The position numbers and the translations under genes are program-made. This document shows, one piece after another, positions 6,358-14,185 of a stretch of 27,048 nucleotides of DNA. The stretch is taken from assembly GCA_046715235.1 (NCBI GenBank), contig JBKJZO010000009.1:1-27048 (forward strand), written 5' to 3'. Position 1 is the stretch's first letter. Every line of letters begins with the position of its first letter. The stretch comes from JBKJZO01 sp046715235 (GTDB lineage Bacteria; Actinomycetota; Actinomycetes; BP-191). The notes under the pieces were generated by a model, which saw only the letters and a program-made list of their open reading frames with translations, had not been told where the DNA came from and searched no databases.

Positions 6358-8229
6358 GTGAGTCCGGAACAGGATGACGACACTCTTCTCGCGGCGCGCG
6401 CGGATGTTCGTGCCCCCGCGCCGGCTGCCGTTGACCTCCGGCCCAGGCGCAGGCCGCGACCCAGGCCGTCCCAGCGCCGGTTCTGGCTGCGCCGTTTCAT
6501 GGTCCTCACCGTTCTCGTCGGGATCATCGGCGGCGTCTGGCTGGCGGTCAGCGCCGTCCTCGCACGTCGTGCGCTCATGCGGGCGCAAGCGTCGACGGTC
6601 CAAATGCGGGCAGAGCTAGAGCGGTCCGAGGTCGTTCTCGCGCGTACCCGACTGGCGGGGATTCAGGACGACACCCGCGCGGCCAAGCGGCTGACGAGCA
6701 CTTTCGTCTGGCGAGTTGCCGGCGCGCTACCGGTCATCGGAGCGACGCCGGGAACCGTGCGCGACCTGGCGCGCGAGGCTGACGAGTTGTCGACGTCGGT
6801 GTTGCCGCACTTCGTCGAGGTCGCGGCCATCACCAACGAGGGTGGCCTGCGCAACGGCGACACGATCAACATCCAGACACTGACGAACATGCACACGGAG
6901 CTGGCAGCCGCCGCCGACGCACTCGACGGCGTCGTGCGCCGAAGCCGTGCGCTACCGAACGGATGGCAGCTCAAGGCCGTGGCTGACGCGCGGGCACAGC
7001 TGGTCGGCGAGTCGCGGACGATGTCGCGCACCACCAACCGGCTGCGCGACGTGACCGCGATCGCGCCGGCGATGCTCGGAGCGAACGGCAAGCGGCGCTA
7101 CTTCGTGGCACTCCAGACGAACGCCGAACTGCGCGGCAGCGGCGGACTACTAGGGGCCTACGCGATCCTCGAGGCCGAACACGGCAAGGTGAGTCTGCGT
7201 GAGCTCGGGCCGAACAAGAACCTGCGCGACACCTACCCGCAGACGACGCCAGGGCTCGACGCAGACTTCGCCGATATGTACAGCGGGTTCGGAGCCGACG
7301 GATTCTGGCTCAACGCCAACATGAGCGCGCACTTCCCGACAGTCAGCAAGCTTTGGTCGTCGATGTATGAGCGAACTACGCGCGTCCACATCGATGGTTC
7401 GATCGCCATCGACCCCGTAGCCCTGGCCGAGATCCTGAAGGCGACGGGCCCGGCTACCGGTCCCGGCGGGGAGCTGATCAGCGCCGACAACATGGTGCGT
7501 GTCACCGAAAGCGAGATCTACGAGCGGTTTCCGGCGTACGCCCAGGACGACGTCCGCAACGAGTTGCAGTTGCAGATCGCACGGGCGTTGTACGCGCGCC
7601 TGATCGAGCCCGTGAGCCACGACGTCGGCTTGCTGCCGCAGCTTGGCGCAGCGGCGACCGGGGGACACGTGCGGATGGCGTCGAATCACCCGGACGAACA
7701 GGCCTACCTCGAGGACTCGCCGGTTGGCGGCGCCTTGCCCGCCACCGATGGGCCGTACCTGCAGCTCGCACTCAACAATGCCGGCGGCACCAAGCTCGAC
7801 TATTACCTCCAGCCGTCGATCGACTACTCCTTCGAGACGGCGCGCGGAGACTCGCAGGACGTCTCGGTGACCGTGCGCCTGCGCAGCGACGCACCAGCCG
7901 AAGGCCTGCCGGAGTACGTCGTCATTCGCCCTGACCTGCCGGGCAACAAGTCCCTTGTTCCGGGCCAGAACAAGCTCTTTGTCTCCGTGTACGCCGGACG
8001 CGGCGCGACGCTGCGCGGCGCGAGCCTCGACGGCCGGCCCCTGGAGCTCAATGCCGGCACCGAAAAGGGGCACCCCGTGTGGTCGACGTTCGTCACGATC
8101 GATCCCGGGCAGGAACGCGCTCTCGTTCTCGCTCTGACCGAGCGCGGCACCGACCAGACCGTGACCGTCGTACCGCCGGCAACTGTTAAGACTCCCGCCG
8201 TGAAGGTGCGCGGCGGCGTCCTTCGCTGA
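6358..8229 (+). CDS. DUF4012 domain-containing membrane protein
   Basis: 623 residues from a GTG at 6358. The N-terminus is Arg/Pro-rich and cytosolic (28-46), followed by one membrane segment at about 47-68, so most of the protein is extracytoplasmic. A helical, possibly coiled region covers about 75-235. The DUF4012 core follows with its typical NAELRGSGGLLGAYA stretch (255-269), and the C-terminal part is rich in beta strands (NNAGGTKLDYYL and onward). DUF4012 proteins are common in actinobacterial polysaccharide loci, and no biochemical function is established to my knowledge. The spacing (45 bp after the acetyltransferase, 20 bp before the next gene) suggests one operon. A surface scaffold or EPS-attachment role is only a guess. 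Confidence 0.88.
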   Translation: MSPEQDDDTLLAARADVRAPAPAAVDLRPRRRPRPRPSQRRFWLRRFMVLTVLVGIIGGVWLAVSAVLARRALMRAQASTVQMRAELERSEVVLARTRLAGIQDDTRAAKRLTSTFVWRVAGALPVIGATPGTVRDLAREADELSTSVLPHFVEVAAITNEGGLRNGDTINIQTLTNMHTELAAAADALDGVVRRSRALPNGWQLKAVADARAQLVGESRTMSRTTNRLRDVTAIAPAMLGANGKRRYFVALQTNAELRGSGGLLGAYAILEAEHGKVSLRELGPNKNLRDTYPQTTPGLDADFADMYSGFGADGFWLNANMSAHFPTVSKLWSSMYERTTRVHIDGSIAIDPVALAEILKATGPATGPGGELISADNMVRVTESEIYERFPAYAQDDVRNELQLQIARALYARLIEPVSHDVGLLPQLGAAATGGHVRMASNHPDEQAYLEDSPVGGALPATDGPYLQLALNNAGGTKLDYYLQPSIDYSFETARGDSQDVSVTVRLRSDAPAEGLPEYVVIRPDLPGNKSLVPGQNKLFVSVYAGRGATLRGASLDGRPLELNAGTEKGHPVWSTFVTIDPGQERALVLALTERGTDQTVTVVPPATVKTPAVKVRGGVLR

Positions 8230-8249
8230 CGCACATCTACCATCGCATC

Positions 8250-9212
8250 GTGGAGCCGAAGCAGGTCCCCCCAGCACTCGCCGCAGCCGCCCGGTCATTG
8301 AGTGTCGATCAGGTGACGGCCGAAGTCGTTGCCGAGCTGCACGCGCGCGGCGTTCAGCCGATCCTGCTCAAAGGACCCACGTTTTCGCGCTGGCTGTACG
8401 ACAAGGACGAGTCACGGCCGTACATCGACACGGACCTACTCGTCGCACCCGAGCACCAGGACGCGGCGACGCAGGCCCTGGCGGATCTCGGTTTCACCGA
8501 CGACATGGCGACAGCGGCCGACCACGAGGTCGACGACCACTCGCGAACGTTCGCGCGCGGGGAACCGGCCAGACAAGAGGTCGACCTGCACTTCACGCTG
8601 GCCGGCGCGCGCGCCGGTCGGGACGAGGTGTGGCGCTCGCTCACCTCCGAGACAGAGACCGTCACCGTTGCCGGCCAGTCCGTCGACGCACTGGCTCCCC
8701 CCGCTCGCGCGCTGCATGTCGCGTTGCACGCGGCGCAGGGCGATCACGGGACTCGGCAACCCCTGGCCGACCTCGAGCGGGCAGTGGCGCGCGTCGGCAC
8801 CGAGACGTGGCGGGACGCGGCTCTGCTCGCTGAGCGGCTCGGCGCCATCGGGGCTTTCGTGGCAGGGCTCGAGCGGATACCTGCCGGCCGCTCGTTGCTG
8901 TCGGAATTGCACGTTGCCGCGACCGACGCGTCGTACGAGCGGTTGCGAACCGGCACGCGGCCGCCGATGACGCTCGGCGTGGCTCGACTGCTCGAACGAC
9001 GCGACGCACACGGCCTGGCGCACGAGCTGTTTCGGGAAATCGTGCCGACCAGAGCTTTCATGCGCCTGTGGTCGCCGCTTGCGTCGCGCGGCCCCGCGGG
9101 CCTTGCTGCGGCCTACGCCTACCGCCCCTTCTACCTCGCCATCCGGCTCCCCGCCGCGGTCGCCGCGTATGCACGCGTGAAGCGGATGTCACGCGACGCC
9201 AGTCGACACTGA
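8250..9212 (+). CDS. NTP_transf_5-type nucleotidyltransferase family protein
   Basis: 320 residues from a GTG at 8250. The N-terminal half carries the family marks: ILLKGP (38-43), then YIDTDLLV (58-65) with Asp60 and Asp62 as probable metal ligands. It continues with EVDLHF near residue 110, the third acidic position of the nucleotidyltransferase fold. The C-terminal half is helical and Arg-rich. The NTP_transf_5 family is uncharacterised overall, but members often lie next to lasso-peptide genes (PqqD, B2, asparagine-synthetase-like, HPr-kinase-like), all of which occur 13-16 kb downstream here. It may therefore act on the RiPP, on a sugar, or on a protein partner. I cannot decide from sequence. 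Confidence 0.8.
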   Translation: MEPKQVPPALAAAARSLSVDQVTAEVVAELHARGVQPILLKGPTFSRWLYDKDESRPYIDTDLLVAPEHQDAATQALADLGFTDDMATAADHEVDDHSRTFARGEPARQEVDLHFTLAGARAGRDEVWRSLTSETETVTVAGQSVDALAPPARALHVALHAAQGDHGTRQPLADLERAVARVGTETWRDAALLAERLGAIGAFVAGLERIPAGRSLLSELHVAATDASYERLRTGTRPPMTLGVARLLERRDAHGLAHELFREIVPTRAFMRLWSPLASRGPAGLAAAYAYRPFYLAIRLPAAVAAYARVKRMSRDASRH

Positions 9213-9253
9213 ACTACGCTCGCCATCGCAGTCGATCAACCTGAGGGAGCTTG

Positions 9254-9895
9254 ATGAGCCGCTGGAAGGCCGCCGCGAAGCGGGCGGTCGGCACCATTGG
9301 GGACCAGCTGTGCCGCCTCTCCGACGGCACCCCGGAGGACGTTCCGAGCGATATCTCGCTGACCTTTCGCGAAGCGCAGGCCTACCGGGCGATCAGCGGC
9401 GCAGGTGAATTGGCGATCGAGGAGGCTCGACTCCTGTCCGAGCTCGTCCGGTCCAGTGACCCCACTCGGCCGATCATCGAGATCGGGACACTCTTCGGCT
9501 ACTCAACGCTGGTGCTGACGCTGGCAAAGGAGCAGGAGCAGCGGATCATCTCGGTCGACAATTATTCGTGGAACCCGCTGGGACTATCGCCGGAAGCCCA
9601 CTACCGCACGACAGCCAATCGCCTCCGGGATGCGATCGCGACTGAGAACGTCACGCTTCTGCGGGTATCGGCCGCGGACTTCTATCGCACCTACGACGGA
9701 CCGCCGCCGAGTCTGTTTTTCTGCGATGCGGACCATTCTTACGAGCCGACCAAGACGGATCTGATGTGGGCGCGCAGCGTCAATGCGACCGTGATCTGCG
9801 GCGACGACTACGAGCCGCAGTTCGACGGCGTCATCCGCGCAGTCGACGAGCTCGGCGGCCCGCGCCAGCTCGTCGGCGGTTTGTTCGTTCTCTAG
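9254..9895 (+). CDS. Class I SAM-dependent methyltransferase (Methyltransf_24-like)
   Basis: 213 residues from the ATG at 9254, with GAGGGAG (9243-9249) just upstream. A TTG at 9251 would be too close to that site. Rossmann motif I is EIGTLFGYST (76-85), followed by RIISVDNY (97-104), LFFCDADHSYE (154-164) and VICGDDY (180-186). The Asp residues match those that bind metal and substrate in O-methyltransferases of this type. As the last gene of the plus-strand EPS run it could methylate a sugar of the repeat unit; the RiPP is another possible substrate. Only 19 bp separate its stop from that of the convergent BY-kinase gene. Acceptor unknown. Confidence 0.85.
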   Translation: MSRWKAAAKRAVGTIGDQLCRLSDGTPEDVPSDISLTFREAQAYRAISGAGELAIEEARLLSELVRSSDPTRPIIEIGTLFGYSTLVLTLAKEQEQRIISVDNYSWNPLGLSPEAHYRTTANRLRDAIATENVTLLRVSAADFYRTYDGPPPSLFFCDADHSYEPTKTDLMWARSVNATVICGDDYEPQFDGVIRAVDELGGPRQLVGGLFVL

Positions 9896-9914
9896 AACGA
9901 CATCGCGCCAGCGC

Positions 9915-11507
9915 CTAGCGGCTGGCGGTACGCCGGAGCGGTTCCTCGCGCTCAACCAGAGAACCGGCTGTGCTGGGCGCTGCGGTCTTGCGCTTCCTGG
10001 CGGCGGCGGCGGCCATCTCGCCGCGCCGGCGAACACGCTTGCGTTCGAACACGCCCCGCAAGCCGTCGGCGGGCCGGTCCTTACCGTAGTAGGAGTAGTA
10101 GTGGTCAGAATCCGGGCCCTTCGTCGGCGCCATGTTGAGCACCGCGCCGACGATGTGTACACCGACACCCGCGAGCGACTCGACGGCGCGATCCATCCGG
10201 TCCCTGCCGGTTGAGCCGCTGCGTACGACGAGCACCGCGCCGTCAGTGTTTACGCCCAGGACGGCCGCGTCAGTCACCGGCAGGAGTGGCGGTGCATCGA
10301 AGATGACGAGGTCTGATTGCGCCTCGAGCCGACGGATGACCTCGGCCATGCCGGCGGAACCGAGCAGCTCGCTCGGATTCGGCGCGATCGTCCCGCCGGG
10401 CAGCACGGACAGCAGGCCCCCGCCCCAGGGCTGGAGTACGTCGTCGAGTTCGACTTCACCGAGTAGCACGTTGGTCAACCCGACGCTGCCCTCGATACCC
10501 ATGTACTGGCGGACTGACGGCTTACGCAGATCGGCCTCGACAAGGATCACCCGCTGGCCCGCCTGGGCCATCGCGATCGCGAGGTTGCACGAGATCGTCG
10601 ACTTGCCCTCGGTCGAAACGGCACTGGTCACGACGAACGAGCGCAAGGTGCTGTCGATGTTGACGAACCGGATGTTCGTTCGCAGTTGCCGGTACGACTC
10701 CGCCATCGGCGAGCGTGGATCGACCTGCACGACGAGTGGCCGCTTCGGCGTACGCGAGTCGTAGGCGATGACCCCCAGGACCGGCGCATGCGTGGCGGCC
10801 GCGATGTCCTCGGGATTCTTGATCGAGGTATCGAGCTTGTCGCGCAACATCGAGATGGCAACGCCTGCGGCCAGGCCGAAGAAGGCGCCCATGAGGAGTA
10901 TCAGCTTCTTGCGAGGGGCTACGGGTGCGGTCGGCAGATTCGCATTCTCGACAACCGCGATGCGCAGAGACGAACGCTCGGTGCCCGTAGGCCGCTCGAG
11001 CTGTTCCACGAGTTCGACGACCACCTTGCCGGTCATTGTCGCTGTCGCCTGCGCGCGCCTGGGATCGGTGTCGATGACCGCCACGTCGACGAGAACCGTG
11101 TCCGCCGGCGCGTTGGCCGTGATCTGGGGGTAGATGAGCCCGCCGTTCTTGTCCTTGAACTGCAACCGCTGCGCCACCTCGGACGCCACGCGCGAGCCGG
11201 AGATAACCAGTGCATACGACTGGACACGCTCGATCGAGAGCTGGGATCGCGAATAGGCGTCGTCGAGGAGGAAGTCGCCCTCGCTGGTCAGCGTGCCCGA
11301 CTGCGAGGTGACGAACAGCCGGATCTGTGACCGGTAGATCTTCGGCGTCGTGTACGCGTAGTAACCGGCAACGAACACAGCCGCTAGGAACACGGACAGG
11401 ATCATCCGCGCATGCTTGCGGCACACGCGCAGGCTGTCGTGCAGATCCACGTTCGCCTTCCGAGAGTCAAGAACTTGGCGCAGCGCTCGATAAGTACTTG
11501 TCGGCAT
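9915..11507 (-). CDS. Wzz-type chain-length regulator fused to BY-kinase (CpsD/Wzc-like)
   Basis: 530 residues. The N-terminal Wzz domain is bounded by membrane segments at about 36-52 and 202-220. The extracytoplasmic part lies between, with the usual Pro-rich approach to the second segment (LPTAPVAPRKK, 191-201). The cytoplasmic tyrosine autokinase has Walker A (SAVSTEGKST, 295-304), Walker A' (ILVEADLRKP, 321-330) and Walker B (VIFDAPP, 401-407). A short tyrosine cluster (YYSYYG, 470-475) is the expected autophosphorylation site. Unusually, a 55-residue Arg/Lys/Ala-rich tail follows it. The protein controls EPS polymerisation by Wzy and export. The start is uncertain: the ATG at 11507 has only GGAG upstream, and a GTG at codon 20 (MDLHDSLRV) would resemble relatives better. 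Divergent from the GT-Wzy-Wzx operon. Confidence 0.93.
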   Translation of the reverse strand: MPTSTYRALRQVLDSRKANVDLHDSLRVCRKHARMILSVFLAAVFVAGYYAYTTPKIYRSQIRLFVTSQSGTLTSEGDFLLDDAYSRSQLSIERVQSYALVISGSRVASEVAQRLQFKDKNGGLIYPQITANAPADTVLVDVAVIDTDPRRAQATATMTGKVVVELVEQLERPTGTERSSLRIAVVENANLPTAPVAPRKKLILLMGAFFGLAAGVAISMLRDKLDTSIKNPEDIAAATHAPVLGVIAYDSRTPKRPLVVQVDPRSPMAESYRQLRTNIRFVNIDSTLRSFVVTSAVSTEGKSTISCNLAIAMAQAGQRVILVEADLRKPSVRQYMGIEGSVGLTNVLLGEVELDDVLQPWGGGLLSVLPGGTIAPNPSELLGSAGMAEVIRRLEAQSDLVIFDAPPLLPVTDAAVLGVNTDGAVLVVRSGSTGRDRMDRAVESLAGVGVHIVGAVLNMAPTKGPDSDHYYSYYGKDRPADGLRGVFERKRVRRRGEMAAAAARKRKTAAPSTAGSLVEREEPLRRTASR

Positions 11508-11537
11508 TGCTCCGTTCGGCTCAATGCCCTGCTGTAC

Positions 11538-11561
11538 AGATCGGCCAGATCGGCCCGATCT
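11538..11561. repeat. Tandem 9-bp repeat plus inverted half-site in divergent promoter
   Basis: AGATCGGCC occurs twice without a gap (11538-11546 and 11547-11555) and is followed by CGATCT, so AGATCGG-C-CCGATCT is a perfect dyad (11547-11561). The palindrome CTGTACAG overlaps its left end (11532-11539). All of this lies in the 57-bp space between the divergent BY-kinase gene and the GT4-Wzy-Wzx operon, a likely operator position for a regulator controlling both. Confidence 0.4.
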
Positions 11562-11564
11562 TGA

Positions 11565-12713
11565 GTGACGGGACGCAAGGTGACGGAACTGCGGAGCGCC
11601 GCGGCTGTGACTGGCCTCGAGCGTCCTCTCCGCGTCCTGATGGCGGTCCAGGCCGCCGGCGCGGTGGGCGGGCTGGAAGCCAGCTTCGCCCGCATCGAAC
11701 CGGAGCTGTCTGCAGCCGGCGTCGCCGCGTCAGCCATCGTCGTGGGCCCCCCCGAGACGGCAGCAGCCGCCTCGACGTTCCTCCAAGGTCACCTGCCCAC
11801 GTGCGTTGTGTCCGGCTGGCGTGAGATCTGGCGGGCGGTCGCGGCGTACGACGTCGTGCACGTGCACGGCGCGACCTCATCCATCTGGCCCGCCTGGGTC
11901 ATCGTCGCGAGCCGGCTGCGGCGAGTACCACTCGTGGTGACCTTGCACCTGCCCTCACACCCGCTACCTCAACGGCGGCTCCGTGGGAAGCTCCGCTCGC
12001 GGGCCTTGATGGCGGGCCGCGGCCTGCTCCTGCTGCTGAGCGGCGCTGCCGTTTACGCCCCCTCTGGTGCCGCCGCCAGGGTCGCCCGACGGCAGCTGCG
12101 GCCGTGGCCGCTGCCGGTAGAAAGCCTCTGGAACGGCGTCGTCGACCCCGGATCCGCGCAGGTGTCGACAACCGGGCCACTGCGGCTCGTCTTCGTCGGG
12201 CGCCTCGCCGAACACAAGCAGCCGCTGGAGTTCGTGAGCGCGGTCGAGATGGCATGCGCGGCAGGCGCCGAGCTGACCGCTGACATCGTCGGGGACGGAC
12301 CGCTGCGGCAGGAGGTGGAGCGCGCCGTCGCCGCGTCGGCGTACGGCGAACGGTTCACGATCCACGGTCAGTGCGACGACCCGACAAAGCTGATGCGAAA
12401 CGGCGACCTGCTGGTGCTCACGTCGATGACGGAGGGCTGCCCGCTCGTCGCGATGGAAGCGGCCGGAACCGGCCGGGGCGTTCTGGCGCGAGCAAGCATT
12501 GAAGGCCTCGCCGAAGGATGGCGTGACGCATTCGTGGCGGTTCCCGACGATGCCGGCGCATCCGGGTTCGCCGAGCAGATGACACGGCTCGCGTTCGATC
12601 GCCGCGCCGTGGCCCGCCTCGGAGCCGCCGCTCGATGCCGCTACGAGGAGCGCTTCTCGGCGGCGCGTGCGGCCGACGCGCTGCGAGCCGCGTACGAAGG
12701 CGCCCGTCGATGA
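11565..12713 (+). CDS. GT4-family glycosyltransferase
   Basis: 382 residues with a GT-B fold. The N-terminal domain has the Gly-rich start (VLMAVQAAGAVGGLEASF, about 25-42) and VHVHGATSS. The C-terminal domain shows LRLVFVGRLAEHKQPLEFV (linker to the second Rossmann domain), IVGDGPLR and an E-x7-E motif (EGCPLVAME, Glu290 and Glu298) typical of retaining GT4 enzymes. It would add a sugar from an NDP donor to the lipid-linked EPS repeat unit on the cytoplasmic side. The start used is the GTG at 11565; a second GTG at 11580 is equally possible. Its stop overlaps the Wzy start (ATGA, 12710-12713). Confidence 0.9.
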   Translation: MTGRKVTELRSAAAVTGLERPLRVLMAVQAAGAVGGLEASFARIEPELSAAGVAASAIVVGPPETAAAASTFLQGHLPTCVVSGWREIWRAVAAYDVVHVHGATSSIWPAWVIVASRLRRVPLVVTLHLPSHPLPQRRLRGKLRSRALMAGRGLLLLLSGAAVYAPSGAAARVARRQLRPWPLPVESLWNGVVDPGSAQVSTTGPLRLVFVGRLAEHKQPLEFVSAVEMACAAGAELTADIVGDGPLRQEVERAVAASAYGERFTIHGQCDDPTKLMRNGDLLVLTSMTEGCPLVAMEAAGTGRGVLARASIEGLAEGWRDAFVAVPDDAGASGFAEQMTRLAFDRRAVARLGAAARCRYEERFSAARAADALRAAYEGARR

Positions 12714-14185
12714 GTCGGGAATCACTTCGGGCAACGGCAATCGGACTCTTGGCGGGTGCGGGGATAGGGCTGCTCGCGGCGCGCGCCCCCGCGCTGCTCG
12801 CGCTGGGCGTCATCGCTGTCCTGGGCCTTTCGCTCGGTCGCAAGCCTGCTCTGCTGCTCAGTCTCTTTCTCGTCGTCGACCAGACGTACGCGGGCACACG
12901 GTACTTCGACGAGATCGGCAAGCTCGTGACGACCGGTCACCAGCTCTACGAGCCGATCAAGGGCGTATCGCCCGCGCTTCTGCTGCTCCTACTTGGGCTG
13001 GCGATGCAGCTCTACGCGGGTCGCGGCATCCACGCCGCGAAGCTGCACACGCACGGCCTCGACGGCGTAGGCATTGTCGTGGTTGGGCTGCTCGTGTGGA
13101 CGCTGATGCTGTCGCTGGCACAGGAGCAGGCCGACTTCTCGGCCGGCTCCTTCTTGCGAATCGCGACCAACTCCCTGGCCGCCGTCTTGCCCTGGCTGCT
13201 CATCCTGGTGACGTACGCCCTCGCTATCCGAATGCTTCGCGAGCCAGGCGGGAGGGCGGAACTGGCACGCGTGATCGCGGGTGCGCTGATACTCAAGGGC
13301 CTGCTAGGCCTCGCCGTGCTGCTGACCACGCAGGGGGCCGTCGTGGACGGCCAGCGCTACGTCGTCTACTACGACGCCGCGCTGCCCATGGTCGCCGGTA
13401 TGACGATCGTCGCTTTCCTGCTCGCCTCGCGGCATCCGGTGCCCTGGCGGAAGGTGATCCTCTTTCTCGCCGGCACGATCGTCGTGTTCTCGTTCCGCCG
13501 CAGCGTCTGGTCAGCGATGGCAGTCGCAGTGGTGGTTCTCCCGCTCGTGCGCCAGCGCACGATAGTCGTCAGGCGCATCCTCGCGGTCGCGACGGTTTCG
13601 GCGCTCGTCTTTCTCCTGCTGCCGGCTTCGATAAAACACGCCGCCTTCAGTCGCATCGGTTCCGCAGTCAGTGTTGCGCAGGGAACCGGAGACGAGGAAT
13701 CCGCCCAGCACCACAAGAAGGACGTGGAGCGGGGATACCGGATCGCCCAGGAGAACGCCTGGAAGGGCGTCGGCGTACGCGCGCCGCAACGACGAGAGTT
13801 CGCCTATCAAAACATCAACCGGGTCTACGTGCACAACGACCCATTGCAGGTGTGGCTGCGCCTCGGACTCCCCGGCATCGTGCTGTATCTGATGCTGCTC
13901 GCGGTGCTGTGCTGGCGCGGGATCGGCACCCTGAGGCGAGGCGGCGCCCTCTCGATCCTCGATGCGGGCTGCGCGACGTACGCCGTGGTGTGCCTCGTCG
14001 CCGTGATGCCGGCCCCCTTCATCAGCGACACCACACGTTGGCCGGTCTTCATCGGGGTCGTGGCTGCAGTTCTGCGAACGAGCGCGACGGACGCGCGGGA
14101 CGCCGCGGCCGCGGCGAGGCGAGCGGCATCAGCGATCTCGCCGGGCGCTCGCCAGAGCCGTCCGACCGCGCAGGCGGCGAGATGA
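12710..14185 (+). CDS. O-antigen ligase/Wzy-type EPS polymerase
   Basis: 491 residues, strongly hydrophobic, with about ten or more membrane segments. The O-antigen ligase-like region includes FSFRRSVWSAMAVAVVVLP, a polar extracytoplasmic loop containing GDEESAQHHKKDVERGYR, and HNDPLQVWLRLGLPGIVLYL, the HND/GLPG pattern of the Wzy_C family. The C-terminus is an Ala/Arg-rich cytosolic tail. It would polymerise lipid-linked repeat units on the outer face of the membrane. The ATG at 12710 overlaps the preceding glycosyltransferase stop and its own stop overlaps the flippase start. A longer frame from 12635 is possible but lacks support. Confidence 0.88.
   Translation: MSRESLRATAIGLLAGAGIGLLAARAPALLALGVIAVLGLSLGRKPALLLSLFLVVDQTYAGTRYFDEIGKLVTTGHQLYEPIKGVSPALLLLLLGLAMQLYAGRGIHAAKLHTHGLDGVGIVVVGLLVWTLMLSLAQEQADFSAGSFLRIATNSLAAVLPWLLILVTYALAIRMLREPGGRAELARVIAGALILKGLLGLAVLLTTQGAVVDGQRYVVYYDAALPMVAGMTIVAFLLASRHPVPWRKVILFLAGTIVVFSFRRSVWSAMAVAVVVLPLVRQRTIVVRRILAVATVSALVFLLLPASIKHAAFSRIGSAVSVAQGTGDEESAQHHKKDVERGYRIAQENAWKGVGVRAPQRREFAYQNINRVYVHNDPLQVWLRLGLPGIVLYLMLLAVLCWRGIGTLRRGGALSILDAGCATYAVVCLVAVMPAPFISDTTRWPVFIGVVAAVLRTSATDARDAAAAARRAASAISPGARQSRPTAQAAR

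Noticed and set aside
12667..14181. Very long open frame in the same phase as the flippase, which would make a 999-residue protein
   Set aside because: The first 505 codons lie on top of the Wzy gene in another phase and read as Arg/Ala-rich low-complexity sequence; the flippase has a clear ATG at 14182 with a stop-start overlap.
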